41,422 nucleotides of DNA from a virus. Under the pieces are notes generated by a model. The model saw only the letters and a program-made list of their open reading frames with translations, was not told the DNA's origin and ran no database searches. Within the stretch, counting starts at the first letter, position 1, and every line of letters starts with the position of its first letter. Shown in pieces: positions 1 to 6,797 of the stretch. The stretch is from positions 1-41,422 of IMG/VR virus record IMGVR_UViG_3300021409_000102, one strand, 5' to 3'. The translations under genes were made by a program, and so were the position numbers.

Positions 1-327
1 ATGGCACTAAGTACAAATGCAATCGCAATGGCCTATCAGGTTCTTAGCGAAATAAAACAGCAGGTCCTTCCTGATCTTGCTATTCCATCGTGGCCGATGG
101 ATATGGCAAAGCTACCGGAAGATGATCGAATCAATCCACCAGTTAACGAGGTGATGGGATTCGATAGAAAAGCAGATGATGGCTGGGAAAATCTTTTTTT
201 CATCGTAAGGAAACCTTCGCCAGAGCTGATCACCTTGTTCACCCATTTGAAACATAAGGTGCCAAATACAGGATTTGCAAAAGTATATGCTCAAAATGAT
301 AAGTACTGGATTTTAGGATGGTTTTAG
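1..327 (+). CDS. Hypothetical protein (108 aa), first gene of the early block
   Basis: No family recognised. The ATG is the first base of the window, so its promoter and ribosome binding site lie outside, and a longer upstream form cannot be excluded. The product is soluble, acidic to neutral, with no signal peptide or membrane segment; the N-terminal 25 residues look helical and the C-terminal half (FFIVRK, KVYAQNDKYWILGWF) looks like beta strands. It is followed by about 130 bases holding two hairpins before the next gene. Being first in the rightward operon it is probably an early phage gene, but that is inference from position only. Confidence 0.6.
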   Translation: MALSTNAIAMAYQVLSEIKQQVLPDLAIPSWPMDMAKLPEDDRINPPVNEVMGFDRKADDGWENLFFIVRKPSPELITLFTHLKHKVPNTGFAKVYAQNDKYWILGWF

Positions 328-344
328 CAAACTCCCCATTTAAC

Positions 345-371
345 AGCCCGACACCTTCCAAGGTTCGGGCT
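345..371 (+). terminator. Hairpin after the first gene
   Basis: Arms AGCCCGA (345-351) and TCGGGCT (365-371) enclose a second perfect stem ACCTT/AAGGT. It starts 17 bases after the stop codon. There is no T-run, so it may be a weak terminator, an RNA-processing or RNA-stability structure. Confidence 0.35.
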
Positions 372-400
372 TGAGGTGGTGAGAGCGTTAATTTAGATAG

Positions 401-426
401 CCGAGGTTGAGCGAAAGTTCCCTCGG
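401..426 (+). other. Second hairpin in the 328-460 intergenic gap
   Basis: CCGAGG (401-406) pairs with CCTCGG (421-426) around a 14-base loop. Together with the hairpin at 345-371 it makes most of this 133-base gap foldable. The gap has no open reading frame worth naming. Confidence 0.3.
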
Positions 427-460
427 TTCTAGTTCGCCAGCAAACTAATCTTACTTAAAA

Positions 461-673
461 ATGGGAAATTTCAAATCAGAAGTAACACACGAATTTGATG
501 GAAAAAAATTCAATCAGGTTCCTTTGAAAGCAAAGAAACAGGATGGATTTAATCAACAATCATTATCTGTGTTTGTCGAAGTGTATGGTAATGAGCTAGT
601 GATTGTAAATAACGGCAATGACGTTGTTGCAAGAATTATTGGTGATTCGTTGACAGTCATTCCTGTAAAATAA
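461..673 (+). CDS. Hypothetical protein (70 aa)
   Basis: Small soluble protein, no recognised family. The N-terminal half is Lys/Gln rich (KKFNQVPLKAKKQDGFNQQ) and the C-terminal half alternates hydrophobic residues (VFVEVYGNELVIVNNG), consistent with a small beta fold. It is separated by 8 bases from the next gene, so the two are probably cotranscribed. Position in the early block suggests an accessory or host-takeover function, which cannot be made more specific. Confidence 0.6.
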   Translation: MGNFKSEVTHEFDGKKFNQVPLKAKKQDGFNQQSLSVFVEVYGNELVIVNNGNDVVARIIGDSLTVIPVK

Positions 674-681
674 ACTGTGTT

Positions 682-903
682 ATGGACAATTTTCAAAATG
701 CGTTAGATGAGTATATCATTAAGTATTTGGTTAAGGGTTTTACTCAACCAGAAATTTCTGAAAAACTAAAATCCCTTGGTGTAAGACCAAATAGTTTGAG
801 CTCAATCGAAAAAGCTTTAAAAAGAATCAGGACAAGGTATAAAGCAAATACTATGTTTCATCTGGCCGTAATTCTTTCAAAATCCGAACCTAAGAAATTC
901 TAA
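682..903 (+). CDS. Small LuxR/GerE-type helix-turn-helix protein (73 aa)
   Basis: The whole protein matches the C-terminal DNA-binding domain of LuxR-type regulators: residues 15-65 run through the pattern 'G.T..EIS..L...........I...L..I..RY...N...L', with KGFTQPEISEKL as the scaffold and turn helices and SSIEKALKRIRTRYKAN as the recognition helix region. There is no receiver or other sensor domain, so it would be a free-standing DNA-binding module. It lies in the early operon 8 bases after one gene and 4 bases before the next. Likely role: phage transcription regulator. The family call is fairly safe; the target is unknown. Confidence 0.65.
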   Translation: MDNFQNALDEYIIKYLVKGFTQPEISEKLKSLGVRPNSLSSIEKALKRIRTRYKANTMFHLAVILSKSEPKKF

Positions 904-907
904 AACT

Positions 908-1156
908 ATGAGCAATGATCAACTTTTAACAAAATATCTCCAAACCATCGATGATATAGATTGGATGCTAAAGGTTAGAGCTGCATCCGGAAAGAAAAAA
1001 ACGAAAATCATTATGGCGCCGAGCTCCACATATGTCCAAAGGGTATGTAACGATTTTTGGCCATTTAATGGTAAAGAATTAAAGGCAATCAAAATAAATA
1101 TGCAAATCAAAATCGATAAAATAATTTCTGAAGTAGATATAAACCAAATTTTATGA
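908..1156 (+). CDS. Hypothetical basic protein (82 aa)
   Basis: No family recognised. The protein is Lys rich (KKKTKIIMAPSSTYVQRVCNDFWPFNGKELKAIKINMQIKI, quoted in two parts: basic patch at residues 28-35, hydrophobic/basic C-terminus). No signal peptide. Its TGA stop overlaps the ATG of the next small membrane protein (ATGA), showing translational coupling inside the early operon. The basic patch could bind nucleic acid, but nothing in the sequence proves this. Confidence 0.55.
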   Translation: MSNDQLLTKYLQTIDDIDWMLKVRAASGKKKTKIIMAPSSTYVQRVCNDFWPFNGKELKAIKINMQIKIDKIISEVDINQIL

Positions 1157-1296
1157 AACAGAACGCTCCTAAATCAAAAGACATTTCCTGGGCAAGGTTT
1201 TTTGCCTACGCCATCATCATTTCAGCTATCATCATCTGGCTATTTATGGTAATGGATTCATTCTATCAAACGGCGCTTCAATATCAAAATAAATAA
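1153..1296 (+). CDS. Small single-pass membrane protein (47 aa)
   Basis: A short gene easily missed by length filters. Its ATG overlaps the previous stop as ATGA. The product starts with a basic soluble stretch (MKQNAPKSKDISWARFF) followed by one strongly hydrophobic segment at about residues 16-35 (FAYAIIIS, AIIIWLFMVM) and a polar tail ending NK. Basic residues before the segment predict N-in topology. It lies between unknown early genes and the replication genes. Possible roles are a membrane-acting host-takeover or superinfection-exclusion peptide; this is a guess. No family recognised. Confidence 0.55.
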   Translation: MKQNAPKSKDISWARFFAYAIIISAIIIWLFMVMDSFYQTALQYQNK

Positions 1297-1314
1297 ATCT
1301 TAATCCGTCCCGAT

Positions 1315-2019
1315 ATGAATTCAAGATTTGAAATTGAACAGGCAATTATTGCCGCCATCATTTACAATGATGCTTACGCCACCGTTGCTTCAATACTGCA
1401 GATAAAAAATTTTTCCAATATCTATCATCAGAATATTTATGCTGCAGCAGGAAAACTTTATCCCTTAACACCGATCGACTTAATCACGATCCACCTGCAA
1501 TTGAAAAAAGACAATCCGAATACGGCTGCTGAGGTTACTCAACAAATGTACACCGCTGGAAAATACACGATCGGGCTGCACTTACGTCACTGGTGTTTAA
1601 TTCTCCTGCAAATGGACATTACCGACAACTTTGAAAGGGATTTAATTCTCTGGAGAGATAGCCGGATACAGGAAAATGAAAAGGTTGAAGCGGAAGTTTT
1701 AACTGAAATGCTTGAAATGATCAGAATCCCTCAGCTCGATATACTCGAGTTCATCGAAAAGGCAATTAAATATTTCGATATGCAAGACATGAGCTGGGAA
1801 TATAAATCCGCTAAAGAATTTAATGAGCATATAGGTGCAAAGGCCGCCAGGATCAAAAGAATGATTGCCCTGGATACTGCACTAGCTGCAGCTGCAAAAA
1901 TTGCTGATTGCGATATCGACATCAAACAGACTTGTAATAAGTTCCTGAGTGCCATCAACACGATGATCATAACTAACCGGGCGAAGCCTGAATTTTTAAA
2001 AGCAGCTGAACTACTATAG
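1315..2019 (+). CDS. DnaB N-terminal-domain-like replication protein (234 aa)
   Basis: Residues 4-62 match the N-terminal domain of DnaB helicases: 'E.A.I.A.I....A......L...NF....HQ.IY.AA..L.....IDLITI...L'. The rest is helical, with two leucine/isoleucine-rich stretches, and has no RecA-like motor, Walker A motif or helicase motifs, so it is not itself the replicative helicase. Family knowledge: the DnaB N domain mediates helicase hexamer and primase/loader contacts. It sits directly before the DUF3987 ATPase (6-base gap), so the two probably act together in replication initiation or helicase recruitment. The domain call is good; the role is inferred. Confidence 0.6.
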   Translation: MNSRFEIEQAIIAAIIYNDAYATVASILQIKNFSNIYHQNIYAAAGKLYPLTPIDLITIHLQLKKDNPNTAAEVTQQMYTAGKYTIGLHLRHWCLILLQMDITDNFERDLILWRDSRIQENEKVEAEVLTEMLEMIRIPQLDILEFIEKAIKYFDMQDMSWEYKSAKEFNEHIGAKAARIKRMIALDTALAAAAKIADCDIDIKQTCNKFLSAINTMIITNRAKPEFLKAAELL

Positions 2020-2025
2020 GATTTA

Positions 2026-3411
2026 ATGGGATTTAATGATTTTTTCAATAAGAGTAAGTCTGAAGTCAGCACCGCCTCAACAGAGGATATCCAAGCTGAG
2101 CTGCAGAAGAGACAAGGCCCAGAGAATTTATTTCCATTAGATATTTTTCATCCGAACATTAAACCATTTATAAACGAATTGCACACCAAATACGACATAC
2201 CAAGAGCCTACGTTGGCCTTTCGATGCTTGTTTCTTACAGTACGGCCATTGGCACCGCGTATTCCGTTACCCGTAACGGTTCCGATCGGATGACACTTTG
2301 CATTTGGGGTTGTATGAATGGCATCTCATCTTCCGGAAAAAGTTTCGCACTTGATATGTGCTTGAAACCACTAAATGATGTACAGAATGATTTCGATGAG
2401 CAGTGGAGCCAGGATACCAACGGCATTACTGACGAGCGCCGCCAGGGATTGAAGCTAAATACTGTGATTTACCGTGATGCACATATCCCGACGCTGATCC
2501 GTTACATCATGCCAGTTAACCCTAAAGGTGTGCTCAAAGAAAGTGATGAAATTCTGGAGTGGATCAATGGTTTAAATTCCTTGGGTAAAAAAGAAAGCAC
2601 CGATGAGCAGTTTTGGCTTAGTGCTTGGAACGGTAGAAAGTATTCTGCGGTCCGATCGGCCAATAATAAAATAAATATTCCGAAGATTTTCACCAATGTA
2701 ATTGGTGGTATCCAGCCAAAGCTGCTATATAAACTATTTAAAAATGAGCGTGGCGATTCGGGTTTCATCTTCCGTGTATTGTTCGCTTCTCCTGAGCAAT
2801 TTAAGATTGCTCGTCCGGTACCTGGTTATGATATCCCTCATGAATATAAAATGATCCATGATCAGGTTTTAAAAAAACTGTACAATGAATTGCCGGTAAA
2901 CGATGGCTATGATGATCCAAAAATTTGCGCTGTGACCAAAGAAGCCACCAATCTTATGGTGAAATGGGAGGATGAAAAGGTAGAGAAAATTAATGCAATT
3001 AAGGATGTAAATGAAATGAATATTCATTCCGGTATCCTGGGCAAAATGAAAGAGTACGCTTATCGTTTTGCTGGCATCTTGGCCATTACAGATTTTGCGT
3101 ATGACATGAAGCACCTCGATTTTTTTCCAAGTGAGTTGAAGATTACCGCAGATTTAATGCGTAGGGCTTTACGTGCTGCTGACTACTTCTATAAATCTGC
3201 AGTCGATATCTATGAGATTGTAGATAACTCGGTTACCGCTCCAATGGATATCATGGTTATGGCCAATCTATTCAAAACAGGCAGCAGCATAAGCCGAATG
3301 GCTGAAGTACTGCTAAAGGATAAAAACAAAAAAAGCACTATGCACCGGCAATTGCAAAAGGCAATTAAGGAATATCCAAAGGTTTTCGGTGCTGATAATA
3401 ATAAAAATTAA
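2026..3411 (+). CDS. DUF3987-type phage replication ATPase (461 aa)
   Basis: Residues 35-420 follow the DUF3987 family, frequent in phages and mobile elements and usually annotated as a primase/helicase-like protein. A canonical Walker A, G-I-S-S-S-G-K-S, is at residues 99-106, and an acidic pair in KESDEILEWINGL near residue 180 may be Walker B. The C-terminal 45 residues form a separate module (SSISRMAEVLL, KKSTMHRQLQKAIK, YPKVF) which recurs at the end of the coiled-coil protein at 3653-4063. It follows the DnaB-N-like gene and precedes a protein with an SSB-like tail and an iteron cluster, so it is the probable replication initiator or helicase of the phage. Confidence 0.75.
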   Translation: MGFNDFFNKSKSEVSTASTEDIQAELQKRQGPENLFPLDIFHPNIKPFINELHTKYDIPRAYVGLSMLVSYSTAIGTAYSVTRNGSDRMTLCIWGCMNGISSSGKSFALDMCLKPLNDVQNDFDEQWSQDTNGITDERRQGLKLNTVIYRDAHIPTLIRYIMPVNPKGVLKESDEILEWINGLNSLGKKESTDEQFWLSAWNGRKYSAVRSANNKINIPKIFTNVIGGIQPKLLYKLFKNERGDSGFIFRVLFASPEQFKIARPVPGYDIPHEYKMIHDQVLKKLYNELPVNDGYDDPKICAVTKEATNLMVKWEDEKVEKINAIKDVNEMNIHSGILGKMKEYAYRFAGILAITDFAYDMKHLDFFPSELKITADLMRRALRAADYFYKSAVDIYEIVDNSVTAPMDIMVMANLFKTGSSISRMAEVLLKDKNKKSTMHRQLQKAIKEYPKVFGADNNKN

Positions 3412-3413
3412 TT

Positions 3414-3644
3414 ATGAATAAGTTTTATGTAATGACCAAATCCGGGACTACGCCCCCAAAATACGTCCATCAACATATGGATACTGCGATTGCTGAGGCT
3501 ACCCGCTTACACCACTTATTAAATGATGAAGTAGTCATTTTAGAAGTAGTAGGTATAATAAAAAAAGTAGAGGTTCCGGTAACCGAGCTCAAAAGTGTAC
3601 TAACCGTTAAGCCTGGTTACGAAAACGACGATTTACCTTTTTAG
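3414..3644 (+). CDS. Small protein with SSB-like acidic C-terminal tail (76 aa)
   Basis: The body (residues 1-65) is not recognised: a basic N-terminus and a hydrophobic strand stretch EVVILEVVGIIKKVEV. The last nine residues, GYENDDLPF, look like the C-terminal tip of single-stranded DNA binding proteins (DDDIPF in Escherichia coli SSB, DDLPF in many Bacteroidota), the peptide that recruits PriA, RecQ, RecO, primase and exonucleases. The protein is too short and lacks the aromatic pattern of an OB fold, so it is probably not an SSB itself. It starts 2 bases after the DUF3987 stop and could bring host SSB partners to the phage replication complex. Confidence 0.6.
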   Translation: MNKFYVMTKSGTTPPKYVHQHMDTAIAEATRLHHLLNDEVVILEVVGIIKKVEVPVTELKSVLTVKPGYENDDLPF

Positions 3645-3652
3645 TTTCTGCC

Positions 3653-4063
3653 ATGGAAAATATCATCGAAAACCTGCAGGTGCAGCTGGAGAATGCAACC
3701 CTGAAAATTCAAGCCTTACAATCGGCATTAGATAAAGAGAAAGAAGCTCATTTGCAGACTCAGGCGAAGCTTCCACGTATAGAGCGAGGGTTAAATAAGG
3801 CTAATCAATTTATCTATGATATGAAAATTGCTTTGGCTAACGCGGATAACACCTATCAGGGAGCAGCTGATTTATTCAGCAGTATTCTTGCCCCTGCATT
3901 TCCTACGAAAAGTGCACAAACTTTGGCTGAGCTATACAACGCTCAAAAGAGTTATAGCCAGATGGCAGGAATGGTTTTAGGCGATACCACGAAGAAAAGT
4001 ACCATTCATCGAATGGTGAAAGATGCCATGAAAACACACCCAGAGTTATTCATAAAAAGATAA
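3653..4063 (+). CDS. Coiled-coil protein with C-terminal module shared with the DUF3987 protein (136 aa)
   Basis: Residues 1-60 are a heptad-like coiled coil (ENLQVQLENATLKIQALQ, LDKEKEAHLQ). Residues 90-133 read LAELYNAQKSYSQMAGMVL then KKSTIHRMVKDAMK and HPELF, which align with the last 45 residues of the DUF3987 protein (LFKTGSSISRMAEVLL, KKSTMHRQLQKAIK, YPKVF). The shared module looks like a small helical, possibly HTH, domain. The gene immediately precedes the iteron cluster at 4072-4361, so a DNA-binding replication accessory or regulator is plausible. No known family name can be given. Confidence 0.6.
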   Translation: MENIIENLQVQLENATLKIQALQSALDKEKEAHLQTQAKLPRIERGLNKANQFIYDMKIALANADNTYQGAADLFSSILAPAFPTKSAQTLAELYNAQKSYSQMAGMVLGDTTKKSTIHRMVKDAMKTHPELFIKR

Positions 4064-4071
4064 ATATTAAG

Positions 4072-4361
4072 AGCGGAACGGAACGAAATGGAAAATATCC
4101 TTGTAAACAACACAAATACAGCGATTTACAGCGGTTTTAGCCGTTCCAAATCGTACCGCACACTCTGTTTAAACCCATTTAAAGCGGGTGTTTGCGTTCC
4201 GCTTAAATCCACGCAGTACGTTCCTGTGTGCGCAACGATAACACCATTGTAAATCAATAGATTAACATAACAAGCGGAACGAAAAGGAACGATTTTTTAA
4301 CCTGTAATATATTGATTAACAGCTTAATACAAACGTTTTTAATAAAAAACAGCGTTCCGCT
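4072..4361 (+). repeat. GGAACG iteron cluster, candidate replication origin or operator
   Basis: This gene-free gap holds eight copies of GGAACG or its complement. Four are the longer AGCGGAACG: forward at 4072-4080 and 4273-4281, reverse (CGTTCCGCT) at 4195-4203 and 4353-4361. Short forms are at 4080-4085 and 4286-4291 (forward) and 4142-4147 and 4219-4224 (reverse). The order is ++ / --- / ++ / -. The intervening DNA is AT-rich with short direct repeats (ACAGCG twice, GATTAACA twice). It lies directly after the replication genes, as phage origins often do. An operator array for an HTH protein is the alternative. Confidence 0.6.
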
Positions 4362-4374
4362 AATAGAAAATAAA

Positions 4375-4599
4375 ATGCAAAGAAATCAAGTAATCGAAAT
4401 TTCAAAATTATCTCCAGGTGATGTATTCTACAAAGCCGGTGGCGATAAACATAAGACTTACGCTTTTATCAAACCTGGAGCATCACTAAGTGACTACATA
4501 GTTTGCCCTTCAGAATTTTATAATAACCGGTTTCAAAATCAACGCACCGAAAAATTAACCGAGGATATCAAGGTGGTATTCTTAAGATCAATTAAATAA
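4375..4599 (+). CDS. Hypothetical protein (74 aa)
   Basis: The start chosen is the ATG at 4375 (MQRNQVIEISKL). A longer form from a TTG at 4312 is possible but would run through the last iteron, which argues against it. Residues 10-40 (SKLSPGDVFYKAGGDKHKTYAFI) resemble the beta-rich 'L..GD.F...G....Y' pattern seen in many small phage proteins; the C-terminus (EKLTEDIKVVFLRSIK) is strand-like. It begins 13 bases after the last iteron, so it may be controlled by whatever binds there. No family recognised. Confidence 0.55.
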   Translation: MQRNQVIEISKLSPGDVFYKAGGDKHKTYAFIKPGASLSDYIVCPSEFYNNRFQNQRTEKLTEDIKVVFLRSIK

Positions 4600-4612
4600 A
4601 TACAGAAAAAGA

Positions 4613-4672
4613 GTGAGAGGCTTTTTACTGCTGTTGGTACTGGCGATAATAGTTATCGCGGCCAGCTGCTAA
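4613..4672 (+). CDS. Possible 19-aa hydrophobic peptide (GTG start)
   Basis: A GTG at 4613 opens a 19-codon frame: Met-Arg-Gly, then Phe-Leu-Leu-Leu-Leu-Val-Leu-Ala-Ile-Ile-Val-Ile, then Ala-Ala-Ser-Cys and stop. It is one membrane-spanning segment ending on a cysteine that would be +1 of a lipobox (AASC). Two more basic codons precede the GTG. There is a weak AG-rich stretch upstream. It could be a real micro-protein, a remnant of a lipoprotein signal peptide, or chance. The 107-base gap 4600-4706 holds nothing else. Confidence 0.2.
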   Translation: MRGFLLLLVLAIIVIAASC

Positions 4673-4706
4673 ACGAAAACAAAATTTAAAACTAAAAACA
4701 AAAAAA

Positions 4707-5222
4707 ATGGACAACAAAAAATTTTCAGACGCTGTAGATCAACTAGGAGATCTATACGAATTAGCAAAAGATCAGATGCTAAGATTAGAAGTATCGCCGG
4801 CATTGGCCAACGATCAACAAAACCTTTTCTTTACCATTCAGAGAATGCGTGATCTTGCTGCAACAACAATGCAGGAATGTAATGTATTAACGAATCGCTT
4901 AGAATCAAATCAAAGTGTTGGCGTTGCATTAATCAACCAGGAATACAATCGTGTTCTAAATGAAAAGCAGCTGACACCTGAGCACGATCAGAAGTATGTT
5001 CATGGGGAATTGCCTGAAGCTGCTATTTCCTATTTACTTTCCGGAACCTTTGAAGATGGGCCAAATTTACCAAGCAATTGGCCATTCGATTCAGCCACCT
5101 TTAAACCCACTCCAGGAGATAGGTTAAGAGAACTTTCTAAAGCTGGAGCTTTCATTGTTTCGGAGATTAACCGGATCGCATTTTCAAATGAATTAAATAA
5201 ACAATTACAATCTACTAACTAA
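4707..5222 (+). CDS. Phage protein with TPEHD/GELxxAA-type C-terminal domain (171 aa)
   Basis: Residues 76-162 match a phage domain often written 'I..E..R.....G.TPEHD..Y..GEL..AA..Y ... P..WPFD...FKP....R..L.KAGA.I..EI.R'. Here: NQEYNRVLNEKQLTPEHD, GELPEAAISYLL, NWPFDSATFKP, RELSKAGAFIVSEINRI. The domain is found in many early phage proteins and at the end of some predicted dATP/dGTP pyrophosphohydrolases, but no catalytic role is established here. The N-terminal 70 residues are helical and not recognised. It is followed after 6 bases by the NdpA-like gene. Family recognition is good, function unknown. Confidence 0.6.
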   Translation: MDNKKFSDAVDQLGDLYELAKDQMLRLEVSPALANDQQNLFFTIQRMRDLAATTMQECNVLTNRLESNQSVGVALINQEYNRVLNEKQLTPEHDQKYVHGELPEAAISYLLSGTFEDGPNLPSNWPFDSATFKPTPGDRLRELSKAGAFIVSEINRIAFSNELNKQLQSTN

Positions 5223-5228
5223 AACATT

Positions 5229-6281
5229 ATGATATCGTTTTTCGAAGCAAACCTAAAATCAATTTCAGTACATCATACAGGAAATAAACTACTGGAAGAA
5301 TACTACAAGTTATCGGATAAGCCGCTGGATGTATCTGATGAATTGCTAAATAATATATTGATGCAATTTTTTCTGAAACCGTTTGAAAAATCAAAGGAGG
5401 TTTTCAGATTTTTTCATCCTAGTAACAACCTACCGCTAAATGAGGTTTACGAATTGGTAAGTGAAATTTTTGTAAACAACGATGTTTTTCACGAGAAGTC
5501 GCAGCAGCTAGCCAAATTTCTTTATGATATCGCAAATCACCCGAAGATAAAGTCTGGAGAATTCTATGTTGCGTTGTTTGAGAAAGTACAGATCGAAGGG
5601 GAGCAGCTTGATGCTATTGGTATTTTTAAATCTGAAACTAAAGAAACTTATTTAAGCATTGCGCCTGAACTGGATGGTTTCAGAATGAGCTACAACCAGG
5701 ATGCAATCAGTGTCAACAAGCTTGATAAAGGATGTTTAATTTTCAATACAGAAAAGTCCGAGGGTTACAAACTAGTTGTTTTTGATAATAACAAATCGAA
5801 TTCTGCGGTTTACTGGAAAGATGAGTTTCTTCAGCTGGCCATTAGAAATGACAGTTACAACCAAACCACGAACTTTCTTAATCTATTCAAAAATTTCGTG
5901 CTTCATAAAATTGATGATGAATTTGAAGTTAGCCAATTTGATAAATCTGATCTTTTAAATCGTTCAATTAAATACTTTAAAGAAAAAGAGACTTTCGATA
6001 GGGAAGAATTTTCAGCCGAAGTGATAGCCAATGAAGTAGCTAAAGAATCTTTCACAAATTACCAAATCAGTTATGAAGAAGAGTTTGAAAGCCCTATCGC
6101 TGATGTATTTGAAATTGCCGATTCCGCTGTAAAGAAAGCCACAGCAGGATATAAACGGGTAATTAAACTTGATAAGAATTTTTTAATTACTATCACTGGA
6201 CATAAGGATATGGTTGAGAAAGGCTTTGATGAGGAAAAAAGCATGAATTATTACAAACTTTATTTTAGGGAGGAGGCGTAA
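5229..6281 (+). CDS. Nucleoid-associated protein, NdpA/YejK-like (350 aa)
   Basis: The length and layout fit the 37-kDa nucleoid-associated protein family (PF04245; E. coli YejK is 335 aa): an N-terminal helical part (residues 1-110), then the beta segment FYVALFEKVQIEGEQLDAIGIFK split as read at 118-140, DKGCLIFN near 166, and a C-terminal region after YWKDEFLQLAIRNDSYNQT with many acidic residues. Family knowledge: these proteins bind double-stranded DNA and sit on the bacterial nucleoid. In a phage early operon it could remodel host or phage DNA. Its TAA overlaps the next ATG by one base after a strong GGGAGGAGG. Confidence 0.75.
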   Translation: MISFFEANLKSISVHHTGNKLLEEYYKLSDKPLDVSDELLNNILMQFFLKPFEKSKEVFRFFHPSNNLPLNEVYELVSEIFVNNDVFHEKSQQLAKFLYDIANHPKIKSGEFYVALFEKVQIEGEQLDAIGIFKSETKETYLSIAPELDGFRMSYNQDAISVNKLDKGCLIFNTEKSEGYKLVVFDNNKSNSAVYWKDEFLQLAIRNDSYNQTTNFLNLFKNFVLHKIDDEFEVSQFDKSDLLNRSIKYFKEKETFDREEFSAEVIANEVAKESFTNYQISYEEEFESPIADVFEIADSAVKKATAGYKRVIKLDKNFLITITGHKDMVEKGFDEEKSMNYYKLYFREEA

Positions 6282-6601
6282 TGGAATTTAGTGTTGAGGT
6301 AAAAATAAAATTAACCACGGATCACACTCCTGGAGAGAAGAGATCGAAGCATGTCGCTACCGATTTTAATTTGATTGTTAAGGAGCCTTTAGATCATAAA
6401 CAATATTTCAGTGAAGATGGAATGCCAAATTTAAACGGATCTAAAATGATCACAAATTTATTTATTCAGGGTTTAGTTGGCAATATACACCAGGCACACG
6501 AAAAGGGTTTTGCCGATAGCGCGTCTCATTTAAGATTTATAATTTCTGAACCCGAGCGTGGGTTTGCTGCACCTGCAAATGTTTCTAAACATAAGTTTTG
6601 A
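6281..6601 (+). CDS. Hypothetical protein (106 aa)
   Basis: The ATG shares its A with the stop of the nucleoid-protein gene (TAATG), and GGGAGGAGG lies 8 bases upstream, one of few strong Shine-Dalgarno sites in this AT-rich genome. The protein begins with a beta-like stretch (EFSVEVKIKLTTD) and has a polar middle with no cysteines, no signal peptide and no membrane segment. Translation is probably coupled to the nucleoid protein. No family recognised. Confidence 0.6.
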   Translation: MEFSVEVKIKLTTDHTPGEKRSKHVATDFNLIVKEPLDHKQYFSEDGMPNLNGSKMITNLFIQGLVGNIHQAHEKGFADSASHLRFIISEPERGFAAPANVSKHKF

Positions 6602-6795
6602 AATTGGAAGATTTAACAACCCAGGCTAAATACCGCACTTCAGATTTTGTGTGCTACGATTGTGGCGAGCCTTTTAGAACTGAAAGACAGAAACATGTTG
6701 ATACTGTAATTACAGTTCACAAATCAGAGTGCGGTCTATGCCAGCAAATTAAACCGGTAATTCATATCCGGAACTTTAATTATTTAAGAATTTAA
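6598..6795 (+). CDS. Small zinc-ribbon protein (65 aa, TTG start)
   Basis: Two CxxC pairs, CYDC near residue 19 and CGLC near residue 46, with a His before the second (VHKSECGLC), predict one zinc ribbon. The C-terminal KPVIHIRNFNYLRI matches a pattern seen in small phage zinc proteins ending 'V....RDFGY'. There is no ATG in frame; the TTG at 6598 overlaps the previous TGA (TTGA), which decides the start. It precedes the ParB-like gene by 2 bases. Likely a DNA- or protein-binding early phage protein. Confidence 0.6.
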   Translation: MKLEDLTTQAKYRTSDFVCYDCGEPFRTERQKHVDTVITVHKSECGLCQQIKPVIHIRNFNYLRI

Positions 6796-6797
6796 AA

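Noticed and set aside
360-445. tRNA-like sequence with a possible D-arm (GCTT/GAGC) and a long variable arm
   Set aside because: No convincing T-arm (no GTTCRANNC loop) and no acceptor stem; only the hairpin at 401-426 is supported.
4312-4374. N-terminal extension of the 74-aa gene from a TTG
   Set aside because: It would overlap the last iteron and is less likely than the ATG at 4375.
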